Shown piece after piece: positions 1 through 8,567 of a stretch of 64,000 nt of DNA; position 1 is the first letter of the stretch, and each line of letters opens with the position of its first letter. Both the position numbers and the translations under genes were made by a program. The notes under the pieces are model-generated. The model worked only from the letters and a program-made list of their open reading frames with translations, made no database searches and was not told the origin of the DNA. Where the stretch lies: the NCBI GenBank assembly GCA_020852955.1, contig JADYZW010000062.1, positions 62,001 to 126,000 of the forward strand. The letters are read 5' to 3'. This DNA comes from Deltaproteobacteria bacterium (GTDB taxonomy: Bacteria; Desulfobacterota; Binatia; UTPRO1).

Positions 1-206
1 GGCGCGCCGTCAGCCGCTTCGGCCCCCTCGCCGTCCGCCTCACCGGCGGCGATCGGCTCCGCCGCGAGCTCGCCGCCGGCGAGCGCCGCCTCCAGCGTTG
101 CCGGGAACCCGGAGGGCGGATCCCCTCCGAGCAGGAGCGCCAGGAGATCGGTGTCTCCTCGCGCCGCCGCGGCCCCCGCGGCCTGCTCCGTTCCTCCGCT
201 CCGCAC
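1..206 (-). CDS. Possible FliK-type flagellar hook-length control protein, N-terminus only
   Basis: An open frame on the minus strand runs off the left edge without a stop. Its first ~70 residues are Ala/Gly/Leu-rich (for example TDLLALLLGG and TLEAALAGGE), the low-complexity character usual for a FliK N-terminus, but no diagnostic FliK C-domain is in the window. The GTG at 206 is chosen because GGAG lies 8 nt before it and because the sigma-54 promoter at 238-253 would start transcription near 227. That leaves only about 6 nt for the alternative ATG at 221. Lying just beyond motE with its own flagellar-type promoter fits fliK or another hook gene. The assignment is inference; it could be another flagellar protein. 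Confidence 0.4.
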   Translation of the reverse strand, partial: MRSGGTEQAAGAAAARGDTDLLALLLGGDPPSGFPATLEAALAGGELAAEPIAAGEADGEGAEAADGA

Positions 207-237
207 CCGTGTGAGCTCCATGTCGCGGGAGCGGATC

Positions 238-253
238 AGCAACGACGGTGCCA
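238..253 (-). promoter_or_regulatory. Sigma-54 (-24/-12) promoter
   Basis: Read on the minus strand this is TGGCACCGTCGTTGCT. It differs from the sigma-54 consensus TGGCACGN4TTGCW at one position and keeps the invariant GG and GC at the right 10-bp spacing. It would drive the gene leaving the left edge. Confidence 0.75.
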
Positions 254-295
254 GCGGCGGCGCGCCCGCCTTTCGCGCGTCCGGCGCGCGCCGGG

Positions 296-331
296 GGCAG
301 TTTCCGCCGCGGGGGACGGCAGAAACTGCCG
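296..331. promoter_or_regulatory. Two palindromic activator-site candidates upstream of the sigma-54 promoter
   Basis: GGCAGTTTCCGCC (296-308) and the perfect palindrome CGGCAGAAACTGCCG (317-331) lie about 50-80 bp upstream of the -24 element. That is the usual place for enhancer sites of a sigma-54 activator. The same palindrome type recurs at 14547-14561 and 19432-19446. Binding by the FlrC/FlbD-like protein encoded at 14607-15956 is inference. Confidence 0.55.
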
Positions 332-431
332 CACCGGCGTGCGCCCGGGCGGGACCGCGCGAGCCGGTCGGCGACGGACCGGCCGCCCGTCCCCGGCCCT
401 CCGATGCGAGCTATCGCCGGCGCCGCACGCG

Positions 432-446
432 CGGCAGTTTTTGCGG
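432..446. promoter_or_regulatory. Third palindrome of the same family
   Basis: CGGCAGTTTTTGCGG, an imperfect copy of the boxes at 296-331. It ends 1 nt before the GTG chosen for the protease-like gene, so bound protein could also affect that gene. Confidence 0.35.
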
Positions 447-447
447 A

Positions 448-1638
448 GTGCTGGACTCTCGCCGCCGCCGACCGCTCCGCTCCGGCGGCCTCGTGCTTCT
501 CCTCCTCCTCGCCGCTCCCGACGGCGCCCACGCGCGCGACCTCGTCGTCGCCACGACCGGCGAGGCCGCCCTCCAGCCGCCGATGATCGTACTCGGCATC
601 GGCGGCCGGCCCGCCGGGTCGTCCGGGCCCTCGAAGAATCCCCTCGAGGATCTCGGCATCGATCTCCCCGCCGTCGCGATCCTCGACACCGGCGCCAGCG
701 GCCACGTGCTCTCGCACGGCAGCGCGATCCGCTTCGGAGTCGAGGCCGAGCCCGGCTCGCGCTACGTCGAGGCCGGCATGAGCGGCGACCACGCGATGGA
801 GGTCTCGCGCGCCCTCACCCTCACCGCGACCGATCTCGATCCCGCCGATGACGGCGCATCCCGCGGACGCCGTTCCAGCCCCGCCACGTATCGCCTCGCC
901 TCGCAGCGCGTCCTCCTGAACGACGCGCCCGCCGATCCGGGTGCCCTCCTCCTCTCGCCGGGCGCCATGGTGGACGTCGTCGGCATGCCCCTCATCCGCG
1001 AGCGCGTCGTCGAGATCGTTCCCGGCGACGACGACGCGGGCGCGGTCGCGGTCCGTCTCCACCCGAGCGCGGCCGGGCTCGGCGTCGACGCCTGGATCCC
1101 GCTCGCCCTCACCGACTTCAACCGCCGCGATCCCAGGAACCGCGGGCCCGTGCCCTCGCTCGCCGAGAACCCGCTCGTCGAGGACGTCCGGGTCGAGCGC
1201 GGGGCCGCCGACGCCGCCGGGGCCTGGCTCCTCGACACCGGCGCGGTGTGCAGCATGATCTCGACGTCGACCGCTCGCGCGCTCGGCCTCGTCGACTCCG
1301 CCGGAGCGCCGACGCGCCGCCCGGACTTCACGCTCCCCGTCGGCGGCATCGGCGGCGGCCACACGAGCCTCCCGGGCTTCCGCCTCGACCGCCTGACGAT
1401 CGCCGCCGACGGCGACCGCGCCCTCGTCTTCGAGCGCCCCGCCGTCGTCGTCCACGACGTCACCACGACCCGCGCGGACGGCGCGAAGGTCACGCTCGAC
1501 GGCATCCTCGGGATGAACCTCCTGCTGCCGTCGGGCACCGGCCTGACGATGCTCGGCGCCGCCCGGCAGCTCCCGTCGCGGTTCGCGCGCATCGTGATCG
1601 ACGCGCGCGGGGAGCGGCTGGGCGTGAAGCTGCGCTGA
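448..1638 (+). CDS. Secreted retropepsin-like aspartyl protease with two DTG motifs
   Basis: The 396-residue protein starts with basic residues and a hydrophobic stretch (GGLVLLLLLAAPDGAHA), so it is probably exported. A first catalytic-type motif ILDTGASG lies near residue 80 and a second, LLDTGAVCSM, near residue 263. DGILGMNLL comes towards the C-terminus, the hydrophobic-hydrophobic-Gly element that follows DTG in pepsin-fold enzymes. Two DTG halves in one chain suggest a single-chain bilobal enzyme, unlike the single-DTG bacterial proteins that must dimerise. The GTG start is chosen because it places the signal peptide at the N-terminus; upstream in-frame sequence is Arg/Pro-rich and unlikely to be protein. 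Substrate unknown. It converges with the RND pump operon. Confidence 0.75.
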   Translation: MLDSRRRRPLRSGGLVLLLLLAAPDGAHARDLVVATTGEAALQPPMIVLGIGGRPAGSSGPSKNPLEDLGIDLPAVAILDTGASGHVLSHGSAIRFGVEAEPGSRYVEAGMSGDHAMEVSRALTLTATDLDPADDGASRGRRSSPATYRLASQRVLLNDAPADPGALLLSPGAMVDVVGMPLIRERVVEIVPGDDDAGAVAVRLHPSAAGLGVDAWIPLALTDFNRRDPRNRGPVPSLAENPLVEDVRVERGAADAAGAWLLDTGAVCSMISTSTARALGLVDSAGAPTRRPDFTLPVGGIGGGHTSLPGFRLDRLTIAADGDRALVFERPAVVVHDVTTTRADGAKVTLDGILGMNLLLPSGTGLTMLGAARQLPSRFARIVIDARGERLGVKLR

Positions 1639-1689
1639 CGGCGCCGCCCCCGGGGCCCGCGTCGCCGCCCGCGCGTACCGCGGTCGCGG

Positions 1690-4600
1690 TCAGCGCGCCG
1701 CCGCCGCGGCTGACGCCGGCACGGCGCCGGCCGCGGCGCTCCGGCTCTCCTGCTTCTCGCTCGCGAACAGCGAGTAGAGGACGGGCACAGCGGCGAGCGT
1801 GAACAGCGTGCCGATGATCATGCCGCCGACCAGTACGAACCCGATCGAGTTGCGCGCGCCGGCGCCCGGTCCGGAGACGAGCACGAGCGGAAGGTGCCCG
1901 ACGACGGTCGCGATGGTCGTCATCAGGACCGGGCGGAGGCGCACCATCGCGGCTTCGCGCGCCGCGTCGACGCGGCCGAGCCCCCGCTCCTGGAGATCGT
2001 TGGCGAACTCGACGATCAGGATGCCGTTCTTGGCCACCAGCCCGACGAGCGTGATCAAGCCGATCTGCGTGAAGACGTTGATGGTGGCGAAATTCGTGAA
2101 GGTGAAGATCAAGGCGCCCGAGAGAGCGAGCGGCACGGAGCCGAAGAGCACCACCAGCGGGTCGCGAAAGCTCTGGAACTGCGCCACGAGCAGCAGGTAC
2201 ACGGACAGGATCGAGATCGCGAGCACGCCCGCGAGGGTCTGGCCCTCCCGCCGGAGCTGGCGCGACTCGCCCGCGTAGTCGATCGAATAGTTGCCCGGCA
2301 GGATGCGGGCGGCAGCCTCTTCGATCGTCTGGAGCCCGGTCTCCTTCGTCGTGCCGGGCACGAGCCCGCCGAACACCCGGAAGGCATTGAGCTGCTGGAA
2401 GCGGCCGAGGGCGCGCGGCGTCGTTTCGTCGCGCAGGCGCGCCATCGACGCCAGCGGCAGCAGCTTCCCCGACGGCGTCCGGATCCGGATGAGATCGAGC
2501 GTCGCCGGCGACAGCCGGAGCGCGTCCTCGAGCTGCGGGATCACCTTGTAGGACCGTCCTTGGTACTCGAACCGGCTCACGTGGGCGCCCGAGAGGAAGA
2601 TGCCGAGCTGGCTGGCGACGTCTTCCGGCGTCATCCCGAGATCGGCCACGCGGTCCCGATCGATCTCGAGGCGGCTCCCGCCGCGGTCGATCTTGAGGTC
2701 GGTATCGGCGAAGATGAAGTTGCCGCTCGCGTTCGCCTCCCGCACCAGCTCCTGCGCGTACGTCAGCATGCGCTCCGGGCTCGCGGTGGAGAGGACGACG
2801 AGCTCGACGTCGTAGTTGCCGGCGTTGGGGAGCGCCGAGGGCAGAATCGGGAAGACGCGGATGCCGGGCTGCGCGCCGACGGCGAGAAACACCTCGTGCA
2901 GCAGGCTCGGCGCGGTGACGTCGCGCTGCTTCCACGGCACCAGCTCGAGGCCCCCGAACCCCCCGTCGGGCGTTCTCACCGACCACACGTAGTCCCTGCC
3001 CTCGGTCGCGCGGAGCCGCTCGACCGTCTCGTTGGCGTACTTCACCGTGTACTCGAGCGAGGCGTCGGGCGCCGACTGCAGTACGACGTTGATCGAGCCA
3101 TGGTCCTCGACCGGCGCCAGCTCGCGGAGCGAGAATCCGTAGAGGAGCGGCGTCAGCGCCATCGTGACGGCGGCGAAGAACAGCACCGGTCCGCGATGCG
3201 CGAGCGCGGCGTCGAGCGCCGGGCCGTAGGCGCTCCGGATACGCTCGAACATCCGCGTCGACGCCTTGGCGACCGCCCCGCGGTCCTCCGTCGTCGCGAG
3301 CGCCGCGCTCATGGCCGGCGACAGCGTCAGCGCGACCACGCCCGACACCAACACGGCCATGGCGAGCGTGAAGGCGAACTCCTTGAAGAGGGCGCCGGTG
3401 AGCCCGCCGAGGACCCCGATCGGCGCGTACACCGCGGCGAGCGTCACCGTCATCGAGATGATCGGGAAGAAGAGCTGCCGGACGGTCAGGAGCGCCGCTT
3501 CGGTCCTGGGCTTGCCCTCGCGCACGTGGCGGATCGTGTTCTCCACGACGACGATCGCGTCGTCCACGACCAGGCCGACCGCCAATACGACCGCGAGGAT
3601 CGTGAGGAGGTTCAGCGAGAAGCCCATGACGGCCATGGCGGCCACGGCGCCGAGGAGCGAGATCGGGATCGCGACGAGGGGAACGAGTGCGGTGCGGACG
3701 GAGCCGAGGAACAGCACGACGACCGCGCCGACGATGAGGATCGTCTCGCCGAGGGTCTTCGCGATCTCGGCGAGCGCGTCTTTCGTGTAGAGCGTGCCGT
3801 CGTACGCCGTCTCGATCTTGATGTCGCGCGGCGCCGCAGCGCGCGCCGCGTCCAGCGCCGCGTAGAGGGCGGCGGCGAGCTCGATCTCGTTCGCGCCGAC
3901 CGCGGGCCAGACGGAGAGATAGACCGCCTCCGTCGTGTCGAGCCGCACATCGTAGTCGACCTCCTCCTCCCCGAGCTCGACGCGCGCCACGTCGGAGAGG
4001 CGCACGGTGGCGCCCCGGTCGCGCGTGAGCACGATGCGCTCGAACTCCTCGGGCCGTTGCAGCACGGTGTCGGCGCGGAGGTCCGTCTCGACGTCGGCGT
4101 TCTCGGCCGAGCCGATCGGCGCCACCAGGTTGTTGCGCGTGAGCGCGGCCGCGATGTCGCGGGCGCCCAGATTGAACCCGGCAAGCTTGATCGGGTCGAG
4201 CCAGACGCGCATGGCCGGCGGCCGAGCGCCTTCGATCCCGATCCGCTGGACCCCGGGGAGCGACGAGAGCGCCGGCTGCACCTCGCGGGCGAGGTACTCG
4301 GAGATCTCGGCGAGGCTCCGCGCGCTGGAGGTCACGGCCAGGTAGAAGGTCGCCTGCGGGCGATCGGCCCGCCGCACCTCGATCGCGGGCGGCTCGGCTT
4401 CCTCAGGGAGATCGGCCGCAATGGCGTCGAGCTGCGCAGAGGCCTGTGCGAGCGCCTGCGCGGAGTCGGCGTCGTACTCCAGCCAGACGGTGACGACGGA
4501 GACGCCGGCGGTGGTCGTGCTGTCGACGTAATCGATGTCGGGTACGGCGGAGACGGCGCGCTCGATCGGCTCCGTCACGAACCCCTTCACGTCGGCGGCC

Positions 4601-4824
4601 GACGCGCCGACGAACACGGTCCGGATGACGAGGCTCGAGGCGTCGATGCGTGGATACTGCTGGACCGGAAGATCGAACGCCGCTCGGAGGCCGAGCAGCA
4701 GAATGAACAAGCTGAGCACGCTCGCGAGCACCGGGCGGCGGACGAAAACGTCGACCGGCGACCGCGCCATCGACGCCGCGCCTTCCTCGGCGAGACGGCG
4801 GTGCGTCGTCGGCGGCACGCTCAT
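1690..4824 (-). CDS. RND-family efflux pump inner-membrane permease (AcrB/MdtB-like)
   Basis: The 1044-residue protein has the usual RND length and layout. A first membrane helix (VLASVLSLFILLLGL) precedes a large periplasmic loop. A block of helices contains VVLAVGLVVDDAIVVVENT, with the paired acidic residues of the proton-relay helix. A second periplasmic loop and a C-terminal helix block complete it. It should extrude hydrophobic compounds with its adaptor and an outer-membrane channel not seen here. The start overlaps the adaptor stop as ATGA, so the two are translationally coupled; a second in-frame Met (MARSPVDVF) lies 18 codons downstream. FVRRP and PQYP-type signatures near the N-terminus fit the hydrophobe/amphiphile (HAE1) group. 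Substrate cannot be told. Confidence 0.95.
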   Translation of the reverse strand: MSVPPTTHRRLAEEGAASMARSPVDVFVRRPVLASVLSLFILLLGLRAAFDLPVQQYPRIDASSLVIRTVFVGASAADVKGFVTEPIERAVSAVPDIDYVDSTTTAGVSVVTVWLEYDADSAQALAQASAQLDAIAADLPEEAEPPAIEVRRADRPQATFYLAVTSSARSLAEISEYLAREVQPALSSLPGVQRIGIEGARPPAMRVWLDPIKLAGFNLGARDIAAALTRNNLVAPIGSAENADVETDLRADTVLQRPEEFERIVLTRDRGATVRLSDVARVELGEEEVDYDVRLDTTEAVYLSVWPAVGANEIELAAALYAALDAARAAAPRDIKIETAYDGTLYTKDALAEIAKTLGETILIVGAVVVLFLGSVRTALVPLVAIPISLLGAVAAMAVMGFSLNLLTILAVVLAVGLVVDDAIVVVENTIRHVREGKPRTEAALLTVRQLFFPIISMTVTLAAVYAPIGVLGGLTGALFKEFAFTLAMAVLVSGVVALTLSPAMSAALATTEDRGAVAKASTRMFERIRSAYGPALDAALAHRGPVLFFAAVTMALTPLLYGFSLRELAPVEDHGSINVVLQSAPDASLEYTVKYANETVERLRATEGRDYVWSVRTPDGGFGGLELVPWKQRDVTAPSLLHEVFLAVGAQPGIRVFPILPSALPNAGNYDVELVVLSTASPERMLTYAQELVREANASGNFIFADTDLKIDRGGSRLEIDRDRVADLGMTPEDVASQLGIFLSGAHVSRFEYQGRSYKVIPQLEDALRLSPATLDLIRIRTPSGKLLPLASMARLRDETTPRALGRFQQLNAFRVFGGLVPGTTKETGLQTIEEAAARILPGNYSIDYAGESRQLRREGQTLAGVLAISILSVYLLLVAQFQSFRDPLVVLFGSVPLALSGALIFTFTNFATINVFTQIGLITLVGLVAKNGILIVEFANDLQERGLGRVDAAREAAMVRLRPVLMTTIATVVGHLPLVLVSGPGAGARNSIGFVLVGGMIIGTLFTLAAVPVLYSLFASEKQESRSAAAGAVPASAAAAAR

Positions 4825-6008
4825 CGGCCGACCGTCGCGGCCTCGGCGCGCGCTCCGCCCGCGACGGCCGTGACGAGCGCGCCGTCGCGCAGCTTGAAGA
4901 CGCCGTCGGCCGCGATCCGGACGCCGGGCTCGAGCCCCGATCGGACGACGACGTCTCCGGATCCGACGATGTCGCCGACCGCCACGATCACGGCCCGCGC
5001 GCGCGTCTCACCGCCAGCGTCTTCGATCCGGTAGACGGTATCGCCGTACGGGCTCCGCACGACCGCCGTGCGCGGAATGACGACCTCCTCGCGCGGCGCG
5101 CCGATCGGCGCGGTGACCGTGACCAGGCTGCCGGCCGGAAACTCCCGCCCGGATCTCCGGATCACCGCGCGGAAGGAGAGGCTCCGCGACGCGGCGTCGA
5201 TCGCCGACTCGCGCGCGACGACGTGCGCCTCGATCGTCTCCCGGCCGATCGTGACGCTCACGGGCACCCGTGCGTCGAAGTCGAGCGCCGCCTCCTGGGG
5301 GAGCGCGAAGTCGACGTACATCTCGTCGTCGGCTCCGACCAGGCGCGTGACGAGGTCGCCCTCGGAGACGTACTGCCCCGGCTTGAGATCCGTGATGCCG
5401 ACCCGTCCGTCGAACGGCGCGCGGATCGTCTTGCGCCGGATCGCGGTCTCGAGCGCCGCGACGCGGGCGCGCGCCGCCGCGGCTTGCGCTTCGACGTCGT
5501 CCAGCTCGCGCTGCGCGGCGATCCCCTCGGCCCGGAGGCTCGCCTGTCTCCGGGCCTCGCGCTCCGCGCGGCCGGCCTCGACGCGGGCCGCGGCGAGGTC
5601 GGCGCGCTCCTCGGCGACGTCCACTTCGACGAGCACGGCGCCGGCAGCCACCTCGTCGCCGGATCGAAAAGCGACGGTCCGGAGCACGCCGGCGCGCTCG
5701 ATGCGCAGTTCGACGATGTTCGTCGCCTGGAGCTCGCCGATCGCCGTCGCGGTCGGCGTGATCGATCGACGCTCGGCGACGGCCTCGATCACGGCCTCCG
5801 ACGGTTCGGGAAAGCTCTTGCCATACGCGATCGCCGCCCTCACCTGCATGATCTTGACGGCGGCCAGACCGCCGACCAACAGCAGCGATGCGAGCACCGC
5901 GAGCGCCCAGGCCAGACGCCGCCGCGGGTCGCGGACGCCCGGCGCGGCCGTCGCGGGACCCGCGGCGCGGTTCGATTGGGGTGCGGCGCTCTCGAGATTC
6001 AAGGCCAT
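4821..6008 (-). CDS. RND efflux pump periplasmic adaptor (membrane fusion protein)
   Basis: The 395-residue adaptor has an N-terminal membrane anchor (WALAVLASLLLVGGLAAV), a split lipoyl-like domain, an Ala/Arg/Glu-rich coiled-coil hairpin around residues 120-185 (AARVEAGRAEREARRQA), then beta-barrel and membrane-proximal domains. APFDGRVGITDLKPGQYVSEGD is the typical second lipoyl half. The ATG at 6008 is chosen because it has a GAGG upstream and places the anchor near the N-terminus; the longer frame further upstream is Arg-rich noise. It is the first gene of a two-gene operon with the permease. No regulator or TolC-type gene is adjacent. Confidence 0.92.
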   Translation of the reverse strand: MALNLESAAPQSNRAAGPATAAPGVRDPRRRLAWALAVLASLLLVGGLAAVKIMQVRAAIAYGKSFPEPSEAVIEAVAERRSITPTATAIGELQATNIVELRIERAGVLRTVAFRSGDEVAAGAVLVEVDVAEERADLAAARVEAGRAEREARRQASLRAEGIAAQRELDDVEAQAAAARARVAALETAIRRKTIRAPFDGRVGITDLKPGQYVSEGDLVTRLVGADDEMYVDFALPQEAALDFDARVPVSVTIGRETIEAHVVARESAIDAASRSLSFRAVIRRSGREFPAGSLVTVTAPIGAPREEVVIPRTAVVRSPYGDTVYRIEDAGGETRARAVIVAVGDIVGSGDVVVRSGLEPGVRIAADGVFKLRDGALVTAVAGGARAEAATVGR

Positions 6009-6269
6009 TACGCTACCTCGGCGATCGCTGTGGTCTCGTCCAGGCGGCGAGGGAACGACGGGCCGCGCCGAAGCGGGCCCTCCGCTGAGTGGCGAGATGC
6101 ACGGTACGATACCGGACCGCACCGTTAGGTCCAGCGACCTCGGGCCCTGCCCGGATCCGCCGCGCGCTCGCCCGGCGCGTACCGGACGACGGCGACGTTC
6201 ACGGGCACCGACGAGGAAGCCCGCCTGCCGTCCGCGCCCCGGCGCGAGGATCCACACCGCGCGCACACC

Positions 6270-6605
6270 GTAGCGGGGAGCGGATCCACGATCATCGGCT
6301 GCACGGCGGCCCGCAACGGGTCGAGCTTCGGCAGCTCTGCCATCTCCGCGAGCTACGCTGTAGTCCGTGACAACGTGATGGAGGGAAACCAGTATCACGG
6401 CATCACGTGCCTCGGCTGCACGATCACCGGCAACACCGTCGCCTCCAACGGCGGCTGCGGCATCCAGGACCCCTCCTCGTCAACGGTTGTCGGCAACACG
6501 GCGATCTTCAACGCCTCGGGTCTGTGTCTCGACGACGGCGGGAACAGCAAGGCGGGCTACGGGAACAACGTCCTCAACGACAACAACGGCGGCAACGCCA
6601 ACCCT
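6270..6605 (+). pseudogene. Fragment of a right-handed beta-helix repeat protein
   Basis: One frame reads as short beta-helix rungs (GSTIIGCTAARNGSS, VVRDNVMEGNQYHGITCLGC, TITGNTVASNGGCGIQD, TVVGNTAIFNASGLC) and ends in NNVLNDNNGGNANP, typical of the last turns of secreted parallel beta-helix proteins. It has no start or signal peptide, and homology stops abruptly where the transposase remnant begins. This is therefore a remnant truncated at both ends. The 261 bases before it, back to the adaptor start, hold no gene I can recognise. Confidence 0.6.
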
Positions 6606-6639
6606 GCCCCGGCCGCCCCAGCCGCGGCGTGGCCGCCCC

Positions 6640-7329
6640 CGACTCTACGGCCCCCGCGTCCGGTTACGCGACCTGTTCGCCGGCACCGCCGCGTTCACCG
6701 CCGTGCCGAGCCCGATCTACGGGGAGACCACCGTCATCCTCGCCTATCGCTGCGTCGATCTCCTCTGGCGGCCGGTCGGCGGCCTCGTCCGCTTCGTCCT
6801 CGTCCAGCACCCGACCTACGGCCCGCTCATGCTGCTCGCCACCGATGTCTCCTGGGACCCGCTCGACGTGATCGTCCGCTACGCCTACCGGTTCAAGATC
6901 GAACTCGGCTTTCGCCAGGCCGTGCATGTCCTCGGCAGCTACGCGTACCACTTCTGGATGATGGCGATGGAGCCGCTACGCCGCACCGGCGGCAACCAAT
7001 TCATGCATCACCGCACCGAACGGTACCGCCAGCAGGTGCGTCGCGAGCTCGCGGCGTAGCACCGCTACGTGCAGCTCGGCTGCATTGCCCAGGGCCTCCT
7101 GCAGTACCTCGCCCTCACCTGCGGCTCGACCGTCTGGCAGCTCTTCCGCAGTTGGCTCCGCACGATGGACCCCACGCGGCCGCCGTCCGAGCTCGTCGTG
7201 GCGCACGCCCTCCGCACGAGCCTCCCGGATTTTCTCCGGGTCGGACCTGGGAATCGCGTCCTCGCGAAATTCCTCCGCGAGCACCTCTTCCGGCCCCGAA
7301 CACCCGTCGCTCAACCGCGCGCGGCGTAG
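6640..7329 (+). pseudogene. Truncated, stop-interrupted IS4-type transposase remnant
   Basis: The frame encodes the C-terminal part of a DDE transposase. YAYRFKIELGFRQAVHVLGSYAYHFW contains Y-x2-R-x3-E of the IS4-family YREK signature, with the final Lys not evident. WQLFRSWLRTMDPTRPPSE and DFLRVGPGNR follow in the same frame. A TAG at 7057-7059 interrupts the protein, and the N-terminal half including the first Asp is absent. It directly abuts the beta-helix fragment, suggesting IS insertion into that gene followed by decay. No terminal inverted repeats or target duplications could be identified. Confidence 0.75.
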
Positions 7330-7385
7330 CCGCTCACCCGAAAACGCGGCACTGTCCAGTTGCTTACGCAGGCATCAATAATGAT

Positions 7386-7403
7386 CCCCCGGCAAAGCGG
7401 GGG
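7386..7403 (-). terminator. Hairpin terminator of the flagellar basal-body operon
   Basis: CCCCCG-GCAAAG-CGGGGG forms a 6-bp GC stem with a 6-nt loop. Read leftward it is followed by ATCATTATT, the only AT-rich run nearby. It lies about 60 nt beyond the motE-like stop. Confidence 0.6.
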
Positions 7404-7464
7404 GACTCCTGGCTTGGTGTAGCACTGCCAGCGTCGTGACGTCTCCGCCGTCGGCCCCTGCCCC

Positions 7465-8055
7465 TCACCGCTCCGCCAGCGCCTGCGTGAGCGCGATGGC
7501 CCGCTCCCGGCTCATGCGCGGGAGGATCTCGCCCACCTGCTTCTCCTTCATCCGGCGGAAGATGGTGAGGACCGTCGGATCGTCGAGGCGGTCGAGGATC
7601 GGAGCGGCGGCCTCGGGCTTCATCGCGCCGTAGATCTTGGCGAGCGACTCCGCCGACGCGTCGCCGGCCTGGCTCGCCGCCTTGGCACGCGGCGAGAGGC
7701 GCTTCTCGATCTCCTCGAGGCTCGCGACCTTGGCGATCACGTCCTGCTCGTAGAGCGCGAGGCGCTCCTCCTTGCTCGCGACCTCGCGCTCGCGGGCGTC
7801 GAGCTCGGCCTGTCGCTTCTCGAGCGCGTCGAGGAGCGTGCGGACGTCGCCGCGCGTACTGATACTCGCGCCTGCGGCGCCGGCCGGCGCGGCCGCGGCG
7901 CCGCCCTCGGCCCTGGCGGCGGCGCCGCTCGCGAGCGCGCGGCCCTCGCCCGGCGCGAGGACGAGCAGCGCGAGCTTCCCGCCGAGCGCCACCGCCACCG
8001 CGACGCGGAGCCCGCGCCCGATCCATCCTCCAGCCTTCGTCTCAGACGGCCTCAT
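7465..8055 (-). CDS. motE: MotE/MgtE-N-like flagellar motor-associated protein
   Basis: The 196-residue protein has an N-terminal membrane segment (VAVAVALGGKLALLVLA), an Ala-rich linker, a coiled coil (KRQAELDAREREVASKEERLALYEQ) and a C-terminal helical domain. That domain contains IYGAMKPEAAAPILDRLDDP and IFRRMKEKQVGEILPRM, the arrangement of MotE and MgtE-N domains that resemble the FliG middle domain. In other bacteria MotE sits at the flagellar motor beside the stator. Its ATG overlaps the end of fliJ by 14 nt, and it is the last gene of the operon. The family call is firm for domain type, less so for the exact role. Confidence 0.75.
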   Translation of the reverse strand: MRPSETKAGGWIGRGLRVAVAVALGGKLALLVLAPGEGRALASGAAARAEGGAAAAPAGAAGASISTRGDVRTLLDALEKRQAELDAREREVASKEERLALYEQDVIAKVASLEEIEKRLSPRAKAASQAGDASAESLAKIYGAMKPEAAAPILDRLDDPTVLTIFRRMKEKQVGEILPRMSRERAIALTQALAER

Positions 8056-8509
8056 GTCCCTGCTCCTTCCGGCGGCGGCGGTGGCGGTCGACGGCGACCT
8101 CGTCGAGCACGCGGTCCACCTCGCGCGCCTCCTCCTCGAGCACCCGCTGGCGGTGCGCCGCCGCGAGCCGCACGTACTTCTCCTCTTCCTGCCGCGCGCG
8201 CAGGAGCTCGGCGCGCTTCGCTTCGAGCGCCCGCGCGAGCCGCGCCGCCTCCTGCGTCTCGGCGACCTCGGCCGCGGCGAGCGCGGCGTCGTAGGCCCGT
8301 CCGACCTGCAGCGTCTCCGGCGTCAGCACCCCGGCGCGGGCGGCCCGCGCTTCCTCCTCGGCGCACCGCTCGCGCTCGGCGGCGATCCGCGCGACGTCGC
8401 GCCGCGCCGTGCCGAGCCGCGCCGCGATCGCTTCGGCCTCGTGGCCGCGCAGACGCCGCATCTGCTCGCGCAGGCGCAGGACGCGCGCCAGCCGGAACGG
8501 CGCGGCCAT
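8042..8509 (-). CDS. fliJ: Flagellar export chaperone/stalk protein FliJ
   Basis: A 155-residue, almost wholly alpha-helical protein rich in Arg, Glu and Ala (RLARVLRLREQMRRLRGHEAEAIAARLG at the start), the long antiparallel coiled coil typical of FliJ. FliJ acts as the stalk between the FliI ATPase ring and the FlhA gate of the flagellar type III exporter. Sequence alone is weakly diagnostic, but position directly after fliI and before motE is decisive. A 58-nt gap separates it from fliI. Confidence 0.85.
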   Translation of the reverse strand: MAAPFRLARVLRLREQMRRLRGHEAEAIAARLGTARRDVARIAAERERCAEEEARAARAGVLTPETLQVGRAYDAALAAAEVAETQEAARLARALEAKRAELLRARQEEEKYVRLAAAHRQRVLEEEAREVDRVLDEVAVDRHRRRRKEQGHEAV

Positions 8510-8567
8510 CAGCGACGCCTCCCGCCCCGCCTCGGCGCGTCCGCCGCATCCGATCGTCCGCCCCGCA

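Noticed and set aside
1894..5034. 1046-codon open frame on the plus strand
   Set aside because: Antisense to the RND permease and adaptor, which are unmistakable.
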